From: Amylostereum areolatum
Lineage: Eukaryota; Basidiomycota; Agaricomycetes; Russulales; Stereaceae
Direction: 5' to 3'
Length of the DNA: 64,000 bases
Assembly: GCA_012932865.1 (NCBI GenBank)
Contig: SAXG01000134.1
Coordinates: forward strand, 1-64,000
Shown here: positions 31,287-40,881 of the stretch, one piece after another
Layout: each line of letters begins with the position of its first letter
Position numbering within the stretch: the stretch's first letter is position 1
Made by a program: the position numbers and the translations under genes
The notes under the pieces: generated by a model
The model's database searches: none
Told to the model about the DNA's origin: nothing
What the model saw: the letters and a program-made list of their open reading frames with translations, nothing else

Positions 31287-33411
31287 CGAAAGACTGAAAC
31301 GAGAATTCACATCGTCCCCAATCTTAATCATGCCCGATGAAAACAAACCATTCCGCATAGAGAGTGACGCCTCCGATTTTGCGTACGGAGCCATCCTATC
31401 GCAGCCAGATGAGATCGAAAGATGGCATCCGGTCGCATACCTATCCAAATCACTATCTCCCGCGGAACAAAATTACGAGATATACGACAAAGAACTCTTA
31501 GGAGTAGTGAAAGCCTTAGAACACTGGCGACACTATCTAGAAGGAGCGAACCACAAAGTCGAAATCTGGACAGATCATAAAAATCTAGAATATTTCACAA
31601 CAGCTCAGAAACTCAATCGACGGCAAGCACGATGGAGCTTGTATCTGTCCCGTTTCGACTACACCTTGGTGCACAAACCAGGAAGTACAAACAAGGCAGA
31701 TGGACTTTCTAGAAGACCAGATCATAAGGAAGACATCCCAGACAACGACGACCGCATCCTGCTTCACCCTTCGGTTTTCAGAGCTAGAGCCACCGGAAGA
31801 GGAACAGTCGAAGCAGTAGGAGACAAAGAACTCCTCAAAGAGCTAAGAAACTTCTCACACCTAGATGATGAAGTTTGGACGGCGTTAGATACGATCAAAA
31901 GATCGGGACCACGCACCCTCGCAAAAGGAATCGAAGATTGGAACTTCGAGAATGATCTGATCATCAGAAAAGGAAAGATCTACGTACCACAGAATCTCGA
32001 ACTCAGGCACATGATCCTAAAATCGCATCACGATCTAGAAACGATTGGACATCCAGGCGAAATGAAAACTCTAGAACTAGTACAAAGAAACTTTTGGTGG
32101 CCAAAGATGATTTCCTTCGTAAAAGATTACGTTCAAGGATGTCCCGTATGCCAGTCAACGAAGAATGTCACGCATCCGGCGAAACACCCATTACAACCTA
32201 CGGAAATACCAGAACGACCATGGGAAACAATCACATCAGATTTCATTACAGATCTTCCGATCTCCAACGGATTCGATTCGATCAACGTAGTCGTCGATAG
32301 GTTCACCAAAACCGCAGTATTCACACCGTGCCTAAAGACGATCAACGCAGAAGAAACAGCCGACCTTCTGATCGACAATGTTTACAGACGATTTGGACTA
32401 TGGAAAAGAATGATATCGGACCGAGGTCCTCAATTCGCATCCAAAGTATTCCAATCCATCTGCGAAAGCCTCGGAGTTATTTCATCGCTCAGTACAGCAT
32501 ATCATCCCCAAACAGATGGCGAAACAGAAAGAGTGAATCAAGAGTTAGAACAATATCTTCGAGCATTCTGCAACGGAGATCAAACGAATTGGGAGAAACT
32601 CCTACCAAAAGCAGAATTTGCACATAACATAAGGCAACATTCAGCTACGAAAGCTTCCCCATTCGAACTCCTACACGGATATCAACCGGTTTTCAATCCG
32701 GCAATACCAACCGATCCGCGAATACCGACGGCCGAAGAAAGAATAAAAAACTTTAAGGACGCATGGGACAACGCGGAAGCAAGTCTGGAAATAGCTGCTA
32801 AATTGATGAAAATGCAGCATGATCAAACGTTCACGCTAAGAGATCAACTCAAACAAGGCGACCAAGTATGGTTAGACGGAAAAAACCTTAACACGGTATA
32901 CCCGAAAACCAAGCTAGCACCGAAACGATTCGGCCCATTCAAAATCGAAAAGGTTATAGGACCGGTAACCTACCGCCTAGAACTACCGACGAAGTGGAAA
33001 ATACATCCAGTATTCCACGCAGCATTGTTGATTCCATTCAAAGAAACAGAACAATACGGCGAAGCTTACGAAAGACCACCTCCAGAACTAGTAAACGATG
33101 AAGAACTCTACGAACTAGAAACGATAGTAGCCTCAAAATTAGACAAACGATATTCAGAACCGCTACATTACTTCGTAAAATGGAAAGGATACCCGGACTC
33201 CGGTAACACATGGGAACCAGCATCTAATCTAGAGGGATCAAAAGATGCGATCGCAGAGTTCCATCGGAACAACCCCAAGGCACCGAAGTTGCCACCACAG
33301 CCAATCAAAGATACCAACACAGAAACCACTGATCGCAACGAAACCGACGCAACGCAGCGAGAACAAAGACCAACAAGACGAAAGAAACGCAAGACGAAAG
33401 TGAGACATTAG
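31287..33411 (+). pseudogene. pol: LTR-A pol, plus arm, part 2 (RNase H, integrase, chromodomain)
   Basis: Continues the pol frame after the solo LTR: RNase H, the integrase HHCC finger (HPGEMKTLELVQRNFWW...CPVCQS), integrase Asp/Asp/Glu, and chromodomain (YFVKWKGYPDSGNTW). Pol ends at TAG 33409-33411 after a basic tail (RPTRRKKRKTKVRH). This is the unfused Pol C-terminus and shows that ORF3 is normally a separate gene. Confidence 0.88.
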
Positions 33412-33554
33412 TGAGACTCAACGGCATTCAGGCGAATGCACTGCCAACAAGGGGGGGATAAAAACCCTACGGGTTCAACAAGACAGATCACCAATGTCCA
33501 CCACCCCAAACGCAGCCAACACTTCCTCCACCAATCCGATAGTCTCATCTAGCA

Positions 33555-35511
33555 ATGTCGACCACCTCCGCCTCGTCTGCAACCGAGTTCACCACTCTCA
33601 ACAGGAACGCGCCCTCTGCGGAGACTGCTTCATCGCTCGATCGGCAGCAATCCTTGCAATTAAGTCAGTACCTTCTCCGTCTAGGTCAGGACCAGACGGA
33701 AGAACAGACGGAAGAGCAAGGGGTAAGCCGCTTAGAAGCACACAGAAGAACCCTAACTGAAGCACCCGGATTCCTCACAGGTGCTAATGCAATCCCCGTG
33801 GCCCGGAGCTACGGAAGTCCCAACGCCCGATTCCCCGATCCTAGAGAACCAGATAGCCCACATGATAGCCGGAGTAGCGATCGAACAGGCCAGGCAGCGG
33901 ATCGACGACCTCAGGAGGGAGTCGGCCGACGTCCAGGGCATCCTGGAAGACCACAACAAGATGCTCGACGAAGAACTCCACCAGCTGGACTTGAGGTACC
34001 TGACGCTCTCGACCGAAATGGAGGAACGAGAGGTCAAGCTCCTTCGACGATTCAGGAAGCTAGCGCAGCGGCTATACTCAACGTCGCAGAACTCCGAAGA
34101 TTCCTCACTGAAGTCGGACTCAGAGTTAACTGGCTTAACTGGGAAAGACACACCTTCCGCGCCGCCTACGAAGGAGAAATCCTCCGAAGACGAATGGAAA
34201 CTACTGGAGTTCCCCATATGTCTTCAAAGGAAGGCCCCGACATCGACCTTATCTTCCATGGACATCACATCTCCCTGGGCTACACTGTTCGACCCGATCC
34301 CATCGCATCCGCCCTCACCAGACCCCCGTTCCTTCCTAACGCCCCTCCACGACCCGTCACCGCCCCTACGCCACCAGGATCCTTACCCATCCCCGACATC
34401 ACCCAGCTTAACCCCGTCCAGCCTCCCATCGTTAGAAACGGATTACCCGGAGAGCAGTTCAGACAGCCCCTGCCAAGAGAGCTATCGGGACAGTCCCTGG
34501 TCCTTCCAGAGCCCGGACAATCAACCGGACGACCGGCCAGCAGTCCGCGACCGGTACCTAGGACACCTCCTCAGCTGCCCGCCGTGCATAGAACGCCAAC
34601 TCCATTCCCACTATCTGCTAGCGACACTCCCATGCCTTGGCACGGAAACCACGCCCCTTATCCCTCATTCCCACGTCCGCACCCCGACTACACTCGAAAT
34701 CCCGTCGCCCAGGATCCCCGAGTCACCGCACAGCGACGTAAACATGATTCTACCGAGCCCAACGGAAGACCAGTCAAGCGGATCAGAGAGTTCAGACTCC
34801 CCGATGCATCGGGTGAGGAAGAACTTCAGAGAACTCAAGAGGATAGTCGATCGGATGATGGAGGAGCGCGCTCGCAGGAGACAGGAACTCAACCTAATGG
34901 ACGAGTCGGACAGTTCAGCGGACGAATCGGACAGCTCGACGGACAGATCGGAGAAGGACGACAGGACGAAGGAAGTAGCCGAGAATCCCTCGGACCCATG
35001 GAGCGACGAACCAACCACGTGGACGCAAGAGAAGTGGGACGCAATTCCCTCGAAGCCGCGGAAACGCTGCTGGAAATGCGGCAAGCGAGGCCATCTCCGC
35101 CGAGATTGTCCCCGTCGCAAGAGCGCTCCCCCTCACTTCCCCCGATCTCGGTCCTGCTATCCCCTCCGACCACAGACTCCTCTTCCTCACCCTCGCCCGG
35201 ACCGTCCGGATATCAGTTACGGTCCAGGAACACTGATGTCCCACCCCCACCTCCGACGAACCGACGCTACCACCCGCGCCCACAGGCAGCTTCTGGGATT
35301 CCTCACGCGACGCGAGAGCCTGACGCACGAAGCCGCCCAACACGCCACTGAGCAGTGGCTGTACTGGGAGGACGCAATGCTCCGCACCCAACGAGAACCC
35401 CCCTCACGCTTCAATCACTCCTGGCGCGTCGACGATCTCTTCTGGAAGGAAGCAGATTGGGACTTGCAGGAAGCGGAGGAGTCGAAGGATCACTGGCCGG
35501 AACCCTGGTAA
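33555..35511 (+). CDS. ORF3: spliced coiled-coil/zinc-knuckle protein of LTR-A
   Basis: Lies between pol and the 3' LTR. ATG 33555 opens 56 codons, ending at GTAAGC (33723). A CTAAC branch-like site and CACAG (33780) close a 58 nt intron whose removal keeps phase into a second exon (33781-35511). Product about 632 residues: a Ser/Thr/Gln-rich start, a long coiled coil (IDDLRRESADVQGI to RRFRKLAQRL), a Pro/Ser-rich middle, acidic Ser repeats, one CCHC knuckle (CWKCGKRGHLRRDC) and a Trp-rich C-terminus. A second nucleocapsid-like protein made from a spliced RNA is my inference. No homology recognised beyond the knuckle. The unspliced first frame also stays open to 35351. Confidence 0.65.
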
Positions 35512-35613
35512 GCACGCGGACGAACTTTTACCCATCATCATGCACTCAGACTTTCTCTCTTCCCCCATCATTACGCTCTCGCATCTATCGTCACGATACT
35601 TCTCGGACTAATC

Positions 35614-35754
35614 ATGGACTGCGCCCTCATCCGCACGCATATTTTCCTCGGACTTCTCTACTATACCGGTTTCTATCGCTATGAGGAAGGCGAGACACTT
35701 GATATTCTCTCCGCGACGCGCTGGACGCGTCGCCTGCTTACGACTCAGTTTTGA
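35614..35754 (+). CDS. Short hydrophobic ORF downstream of ORF3
   Basis: 46 codons with a hydrophobic segment (THIFLGLLYYTGF). In the minus arm (21772) the equivalent frame is continuous with ORF4; here a 2 nt difference near 35740-35750 separates them. Either this copy is frameshifted or the two are separate. Confidence 0.35.
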   Translation: MDCALIRTHIFLGLLYYTGFYRYEEGETLDILSATRWTRRLLTTQF

Positions 35755-35900
35755 TTATGTACAAATCATCGCTTACGATTGCTGGCAATGATTACATCAT
35801 TGCCCCCCCGCATCGTAAGGATAAAAAGGAAAGCTACAAAGACCACAACATCCTCAGACATCGTCTAAACAAACCCACTCGCACCACCCACACCAACCAA

Positions 35901-36284
35901 ATGTCTTCCACCCTCACCTCCTCATCGCGCAACCTCTCCACCACCGACCACACTCCCCCTACCACTCCTCCTCCCTCGCCCGTCCTCTCGCGCACTCCCA
36001 CGCCCGACCCACAAGACGAAGAACTCCTTCGTCATCTTAAGAGAGTCACGGAACTCCTAAGCCGTCCGGACGTCGCTCGTGCCATGAAGAGGCCGAGAAG
36101 CCTTGACGAAGAAGCCATACGGGAATCGAAGGGAAGATGCGGCGTCAGAGGGATTTTCCGGAAGCACGGACCCCGGTTCAAAAGCCCGGACCACGCGACG
36201 ACGGCGAGGATAGGGCATCGACTAGGGTCTCCCACGATGGACGGAGAGGACGTAAAAGTAGTAGAGGCGTTACTGAAGCGGTAG
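35901..36284 (+). CDS. ORF4 of LTR-A (intact copy)
   Basis: 127 residues: N-terminal half rich in Thr, Ser and Pro, C-terminal half helical and charged (EELLRHLKRVTELLSRPDVA), ending VVEALLKR. The minus arm has a diverged but frame-preserved copy split by B1. Conservation of frame in two copies supports coding. No known domain. Confidence 0.5.
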   Translation: MSSTLTSSSRNLSTTDHTPPTTPPPSPVLSRTPTPDPQDEELLRHLKRVTELLSRPDVARAMKRPRSLDEEAIRESKGRCGVRGIFRKHGPRFKSPDHATTARIGHRLGSPTMDGEDVKVVEALLKR

Positions 36285-36358
36285 AATAGAATTCTATCGC
36301 TCGATTCCGGATAAGGATAAAAGGAGTGAACATCAAAACATGAGGACTCAGAAGCGTG

Positions 36359-36547
36359 ATGCAGCCCACTCAGTTGCCTGATCTCGCGATTTTCAATACG
36401 CCCACTCCACGCTGGCTCATCGCCGTCATCAGCATCATCGTAGGACTTACGATCCTCACCTTCCTCGCATCAACAATATTCCTCCTCCAATGGCGAAGAG
36501 CGAGCGATCGACAGCATGTTCAAGAGATCCCTTTAGAACCGCTTTGA
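36359..36547 (+). CDS. ORF5, small single-pass membrane protein (plus arm)
   Basis: 62 residues from ATG 36359 to TGA 36547. One predicted membrane span (SIIVGLTILTFLASTIFLL) sits between a polar N-terminus and a short charged tail. The minus copy at 13904 shares the span almost exactly while flanking residues differ. It ends about 40 bp before the 3' LTR. Confidence 0.55.
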   Translation: MQPTQLPDLAIFNTPTPRWLIAVISIIVGLTILTFLASTIFLLQWRRASDRQHVQEIPLEPL

Positions 36548-36588
36548 TTCAGGAATCTACGAGACGTAGATTCTAGAGAGGGGGATAG

Positions 36589-37098
36589 TGTTACAACTTG
36601 TCCAAGGTACTTGATTTTCCATTGCCTTATTAGGAAGGACGTCGCTAAACGACGGATTACGACGGTGCCCCAGTCCGTAACTGTCTCAACGACGCGACAA
36701 CGACAGTGCCACAGATCGTCACCGTCTCGACGGCACAGCCGCGACAGTGCCACAGTCTCATCCCCGTAGATACTTGATGCGACCGTCGCTCAATGTACAT
36801 ATATTTACTCGACCTCCTTTCTTATAAAAGGAGGCTCATCGAACGAGCCATTCCTCAGCTCGTTCTCTTTGTAAATACAGGACTGTTCTAACTAAAGAAC
36901 CTCCTCTTAAGTATACTAAAGAGAGCCCAAAGTAACTAAGTCGAAAGCTCGCCTAAGCCTTCCGTGAAGACTTACTGCTTCGCTTATCGACCTCAACCTT
37001 CGTATCACCGAGACGTCTGGATCACCTGATCCCACCTCTCATCTACACGAATACTGTAGCCTGAGCCGCTTGTCACGTGATAAGGACCGTCCTTAACA
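36589..37098 (+). repeat. 3' LTR of element E (LTR-A, 510 bp)
   Basis: Plus orientation. Outer end abuts TCAAC (37099-37103), the reverse complement of the GTTGA beside the partner LTR at 29399. Confidence 0.9.
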
Positions 37099-37403
37099 TC
37101 AACGTTATATATCGGTATTGGCTTCTTCAGTTGGATCAGATTCATCTTGTGTTTTCGTACGAAATCTGGATGGATCAGGGTGCTGCTTGCTCCGCTATCT
37201 AGCAGTGCCTTTGCGGCAGCTTTACGGAACTTTCCATGAAACGTAACAGGTATATGAATTGACGGAGCGTGCGTTGCTCCATCTTGGTATGACCTTATAT
37301 ACACTGTTCTATTTACGTCATCTCTTGTGTCCTGCACAGGAGATCGATTTGAAAAGTTCATTGTCTGTGTCCTTTCAACAGCCGCGGTTGAAGGACGATT
37401 CAA
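37099..37403 (-). pseudogene. pol: 5' stub of X pol, cut by the E insertion
   Basis: About 100 codons including the protease active site LLDSGASS, ending at IPIYNVD where the LTR of E begins. The sequence that should follow is found inverted at 29399. Confidence 0.88.
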
Positions 37404-38719
37404 AAACCCTGATTGTCTTTGAACATGTTGGCAGTGCGTGCGAACGTCTCACTGTCCATCTTGTTCACAAGCTTGGTGATCTGATCAATCGGAGATTCTT
37501 CTTCTGTTAGATTCGCCGTTCGTGCATTGATCGTTGTTTGGGTACGTTTCTCTGGGCAGTTCCTGGAGATGTGTCCTGGCTTCCGGCAATAGAAGCATGA
37601 TCCTGACTTCTGGAGTTCAGTACGTTCTTGCGGGGTAAGGCGTCTGAAGTTTCGGCCGTTGTTCCCTGTTTGTGCCGCTCTGGCGGTGGTCGCGTTTCCT
37701 TTATTCCCATTTCCTTTTCTGAATGGAATATATGTCTGTGGTTTCTTGTATAGGAGCGTGAGATCACTCGTCGGGTTCATTGGTCTTGTGTAATGTCGTT
37801 GGAACGCTTGCGCTTCTCTCCAGTTATTGTCAATGCGTAACGCGAGTTCGTACCATTCATCAATATCGTTCGAGATGTGGTCTCTCTTGAGGATCTCAAC
37901 CACGATATCATTGCGCAGTCCTCTCTTGAATTGGTCGATTAGTGCCTTATGATCGTAGCCTGCTTCCATGGCGTAGTCCCTGAAGATTGTAATATAATCT
38001 TTGGTTTCCATAGTCCCTTGTTCTAGGCGCTGTATATTGAATCTAGCGTCTCTTCCTGGGTCTATTTCTCCGAAGGTCTCTAAGAAGGCGTCGCGGAATG
38101 CCGTCCATGGGAGGTATACTTCTGGATCTAGACCGCGATCTCGTATCTTATCGATCTTACTTATTAAGAGGGACGCCCAGTGGAGGGCTGGTCCATCGGT
38201 GAGATGCGAGAGTACAAAGGTTATCTTACGCATGTTGGCTGCATACGCGTTGGGAAAGGCTATGAAGCGAAGTACGCATTGTTCTATGAACTTTGCTGCT
38301 TTCGCTTGATCTCTTCCGTCGTATACTCCCAGTGCGTTTAGTTTGAATCCTTTGTCCTTATCATCGGGTTTTGATCCGATTGTGCCTGTTCCTCCTGGTG
38401 GGGAATTCCCTGGTGGGTGCTTCGATTCTTTCGGAAGATCCGCGGTTGCTCCTCTCCCGAAGACGTAGTCTCTGACTTCTTTTCCCTTTTTGTTATTTAT
38501 TGATTGGTTGGAGAGTGATGGTGATGGTGGCGTTAGCGTTCTCCATCTTATTGGGTCGGTCGTGCCAAGTCCTAGGGGGAATCGAGTCTCATGTCTCGGT
38601 TTCGCGGGATCGGCTGGTGTTGGAGTTGCAGGCGTCTGGCGCGGTATATTAGTCTCTCCAGGGGGGACATTGCTAAGTGTGGTGGCGGGGTTGGGTATCG
38701 AGGCGGCGGCGTCTCCCAT
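37400..38719 (-). CDS. gag: LTR-A Gag (element X)
   Basis: 439 codons from ATG 38719, same length as the E copy, with the CCHC knuckle CFYCRKPGHISRNC and the same GGTTTTTGA gag-pol junction. Intact, but the pol behind it is only a stub. Confidence 0.88.
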   Translation of the reverse strand: MGDAAASIPNPATTLSNVPPGETNIPRQTPATPTPADPAKPRHETRFPLGLGTTDPIRWRTLTPPSPSLSNQSINNKKGKEVRDYVFGRGATADLPKESKHPPGNSPPGGTGTIGSKPDDKDKGFKLNALGVYDGRDQAKAAKFIEQCVLRFIAFPNAYAANMRKITFVLSHLTDGPALHWASLLISKIDKIRDRGLDPEVYLPWTAFRDAFLETFGEIDPGRDARFNIQRLEQGTMETKDYITIFRDYAMEAGYDHKALIDQFKRGLRNDIVVEILKRDHISNDIDEWYELALRIDNNWREAQAFQRHYTRPMNPTSDLTLLYKKPQTYIPFRKGNGNKGNATTARAAQTGNNGRNFRRLTPQERTELQKSGSCFYCRKPGHISRNCPEKRTQTTINARTANLTEEESPIDQITKLVNKMDSETFARTANMFKDNQGF

Positions 38720-39509
38720 TGTTGTGACGTTCTCGGATTTTCCAAATAGATTTCCTTGTCTTCCTCTTGTGGTTCCGAAGATGTCGTCAGGTGATTGGGA
38801 TCTTGTTGAGTTCTTTGTATGTTCTTCCGTTTCTGCTGCGCTCGATGGGCTGCCTTCTCGACTTCCTCCGGGATCGGACTTAATTTGGGGGTTTGATATA
38901 GTTCTCTTAGGTTCTGTCGCGGTTTCCTCTGGAGGTGGTGCGGCTGTTGCGGGTTCTTGAGGATGCTGGGGTTCGGTTCGAGGATTCTGTGGTTCGGTTG
39001 TCGTATCGGCTGTGTCGGTATCTGGATCAAATTCCCAGTAGTCCTTAATATTCCCGGTGTAAGGCTTCTCTTCGACTTTCTGTGCGTCCGGATGTTTCCA
39101 GAGTTCTCCTGATGAGAGGGGCCCGATATGAGGTCTTGAATAATCTGGGCGCTTCCAATGTGAATTGTCGTAGCTTCCGTCTTCCTTTTCTCTTTTGGAT
39201 CTATCTTTGAAATATTCTGCTGCTGGGGGAAGGTTGTATCTGTATATGGGCGGGTTCCACTGGTATGCGTATGTTCCTTTGCTTTCTTTCGCGACGAGGG
39301 CTCCGTCGTAGTAAAAAAGGAGATGATAGGGGTCAAATGTCCAGCGATGATCTTCGTTTCCGTTAGGGAATTCTCGACTGCAGTTTGATTGGAGTTGAGG
39401 GATCTCAAAATCTGATGGTCTTTTTTCAGCGGGTTGTTCCGCTGACTCCGTGGTGGGTGTTTCGTTTGACGCTCTGCGCCAAACTGTAGGGTGAGCTAGT
39501 GTAGAGGAG
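38720..39509 (-). other. AUG-less Gag extension, element X
   Basis: In-phase open frame of about 263 codons from just inside the 5' LTR to the gag ATG, with no ATG. Motifs DHRWTFDPYHLLF, YAYQWNPPIYRYNL and DYWEFDPDTDT. Compared with E there are in-frame indels near SPDDIF and near the start, and many third-base differences, as expected for a translated sequence. Confidence 0.6.
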
Positions 39510-39519
39510 AGCTCGTTCT
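39510..39519 (-). promoter_or_regulatory. LTR-A primer-binding site, element X
   Basis: AGAACGAGCT two bases inside the 5' LTR. Complementary to AGCTCGTTCT, which begins at 39762 in the LTR, 34 nt after the TATA box (39796). Consistent with self-priming by the RNA 5' end. Confidence 0.7.
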
Positions 39520-39521
39520 AG

Positions 39522-40100
39522 TGTTAAGGACGGTCCTTATCACGTGACAAGCGGCTCAGGCTACAGTGCTTACGTGGATGAGAGGTGGGATCAGGTGATC
39601 CAGACGTCTTAGTTATACGAAGTTAGAGGTCGATAAGCGAAGCAGTAAGTCTTCACGGAAGACTTAGGCGAGCTTTCGACTTAGTTACTTTAGGCTCTCT
39701 TTCGTATGCTTTAAGAGGAGGTTCTATTTAGAACAGTCCTGTATTTACAAAGAGAACGAGCTGGGGAATAGCTCGCTCGTTGAGCCTCCTTTTATAGGAA
39801 AGGAGGTCGAGTAAATATATGTACATTCGGCGACGGTTGCATCAAGTATCTACAGAGACGAGCTGTGGCACCATCGAGGCTATGCCGTTGGGACGGTGAC
39901 GATCTGTGGCACTGTCGAGGCTATGCCGTTGGGACGGTGACGATCTGTGGCACCGTCGAGGCTATGCCGTCGAGATGGTGACGATCTGTGGCAGCGTCGT
40001 TGAGACGGTTACGAACTGGGGCGTGGTCGTAATCCGTCATTTAGCGACGCTCTTCCTAGTAAGGAAGTGGAAAATGGAATACCTTGGGCAAGTTGTAACA
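39522..40100 (-). repeat. 5' LTR of element X (LTR-A, 579 bp)
   Basis: Matches 13096-13674 including three 41 bp repeat units. TATAAAAG (39796) sits in the loop of an 8 bp palindrome (CCTCCTTT/AAAGGAGG). Confidence 0.9.
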
Positions 40101-40303
40101 ACAGGGAACATCTCAGGATGAGATATGATTACAGTCCATGGACAGCCCACAGCTGTTCCTCGCAAGGATATGGGAGACGGACGTGACACCGGCCACCGGT
40201 CCACGGAAGCATTGTAGAGCATATCCGAAGCATATCCAAATTTGAACACGGTAAAGACGGTAACCAAATTTCATCAACGATCGCAAATACGCGATGAGCA
40301 TAT

Positions 40304-40570
40304 TTAAAAGATACGAATGTCAGGTTCGAGGTGAGTCAAAGATGAGGGGCAGATAAACTTGATGAAGTTCGTGACGCCTGGGACGTGGATCCAGGATGAG
40401 TGCCGTGGCCGGAGGTAAGGCAGGTAGATCGAGAAGTAGGCCAAGGCCAGTGCGCATTGCATTGTACACCATTTCGCCCATCTCTCGCCGGAAAATGGTC
40501 CAGAACATGTGGTATTCAACCTCCCGGGAAAATTCAAGGTCTGGAGGAGTGGAATGCAAAGTCTGTGACT
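40304..40570 (-). pseudogene. FunK1 tail fragment, copy D
   Basis: About 70 codons matching the C-terminus of copy B (LEFSREVEYHMFW, ALPPATALILDPRP) and its 3' flank. The catalytic part is missing: similarity stops near 40560. It marks a fourth array unit between B and C. Confidence 0.75.
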
Positions 40571-40881
40571 GCTCTCCAGTGTCCCATAAGACGATGCGCC
40601 TCCAGAACGTATAGAGGAAGTGGGTAGGATATGGCGAACTCGGCTATACATACCAAGGTGTTGCAAATGACCGATGCTGGCGCTGGTCGTCCTTCACGTG
40701 GCCTTTGCGGTGCCGTCCGGCGAGGAGGGGGTGACACACGCAGTGCATAAGAATGGGTAAAGGTACGGTGATTATCAAACTACTCAAGCATGCAAATGCA
40801 TAACACGGCGCAGGGAGTGAACCGAGCTGTACATAATGGATATCGAGGTGGTGATGGGAATAGGATCGCAGTGAGGGGGCA
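40571..40881. other. Unassigned spacer between fragment D and FunK1 copy C
   Basis: No gene recognised. The last 25 bp resemble the sequence just beyond the stop of copy A. Confidence 0.4.

Larger units (their letters stand above)
13096..40100 (-). mobile_element. Composite nest built on Ty3/Gypsy chromovirus X (LTR-A family)
   Basis: Outer element X runs on the minus strand from its 5' LTR (39522-40100) to its 3' LTR (13096-13674). Both LTRs are 579 bp with two differences noticed. The 5 bp ACAGG sits at 13091-13095 and 40101-40105. Inside lie a second LTR-A copy (E), an inversion, one full LTR-B element and one solo LTR-B. X's left arm (gag and the first 100 codons of pol) is at 39521-37099. 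The remaining internal DNA is a mosaic of X and E: one arm at 29399-36588 (plus) and one at 28888-13675 (minus, itself interrupted by 14112-21208). Confidence 0.85.
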
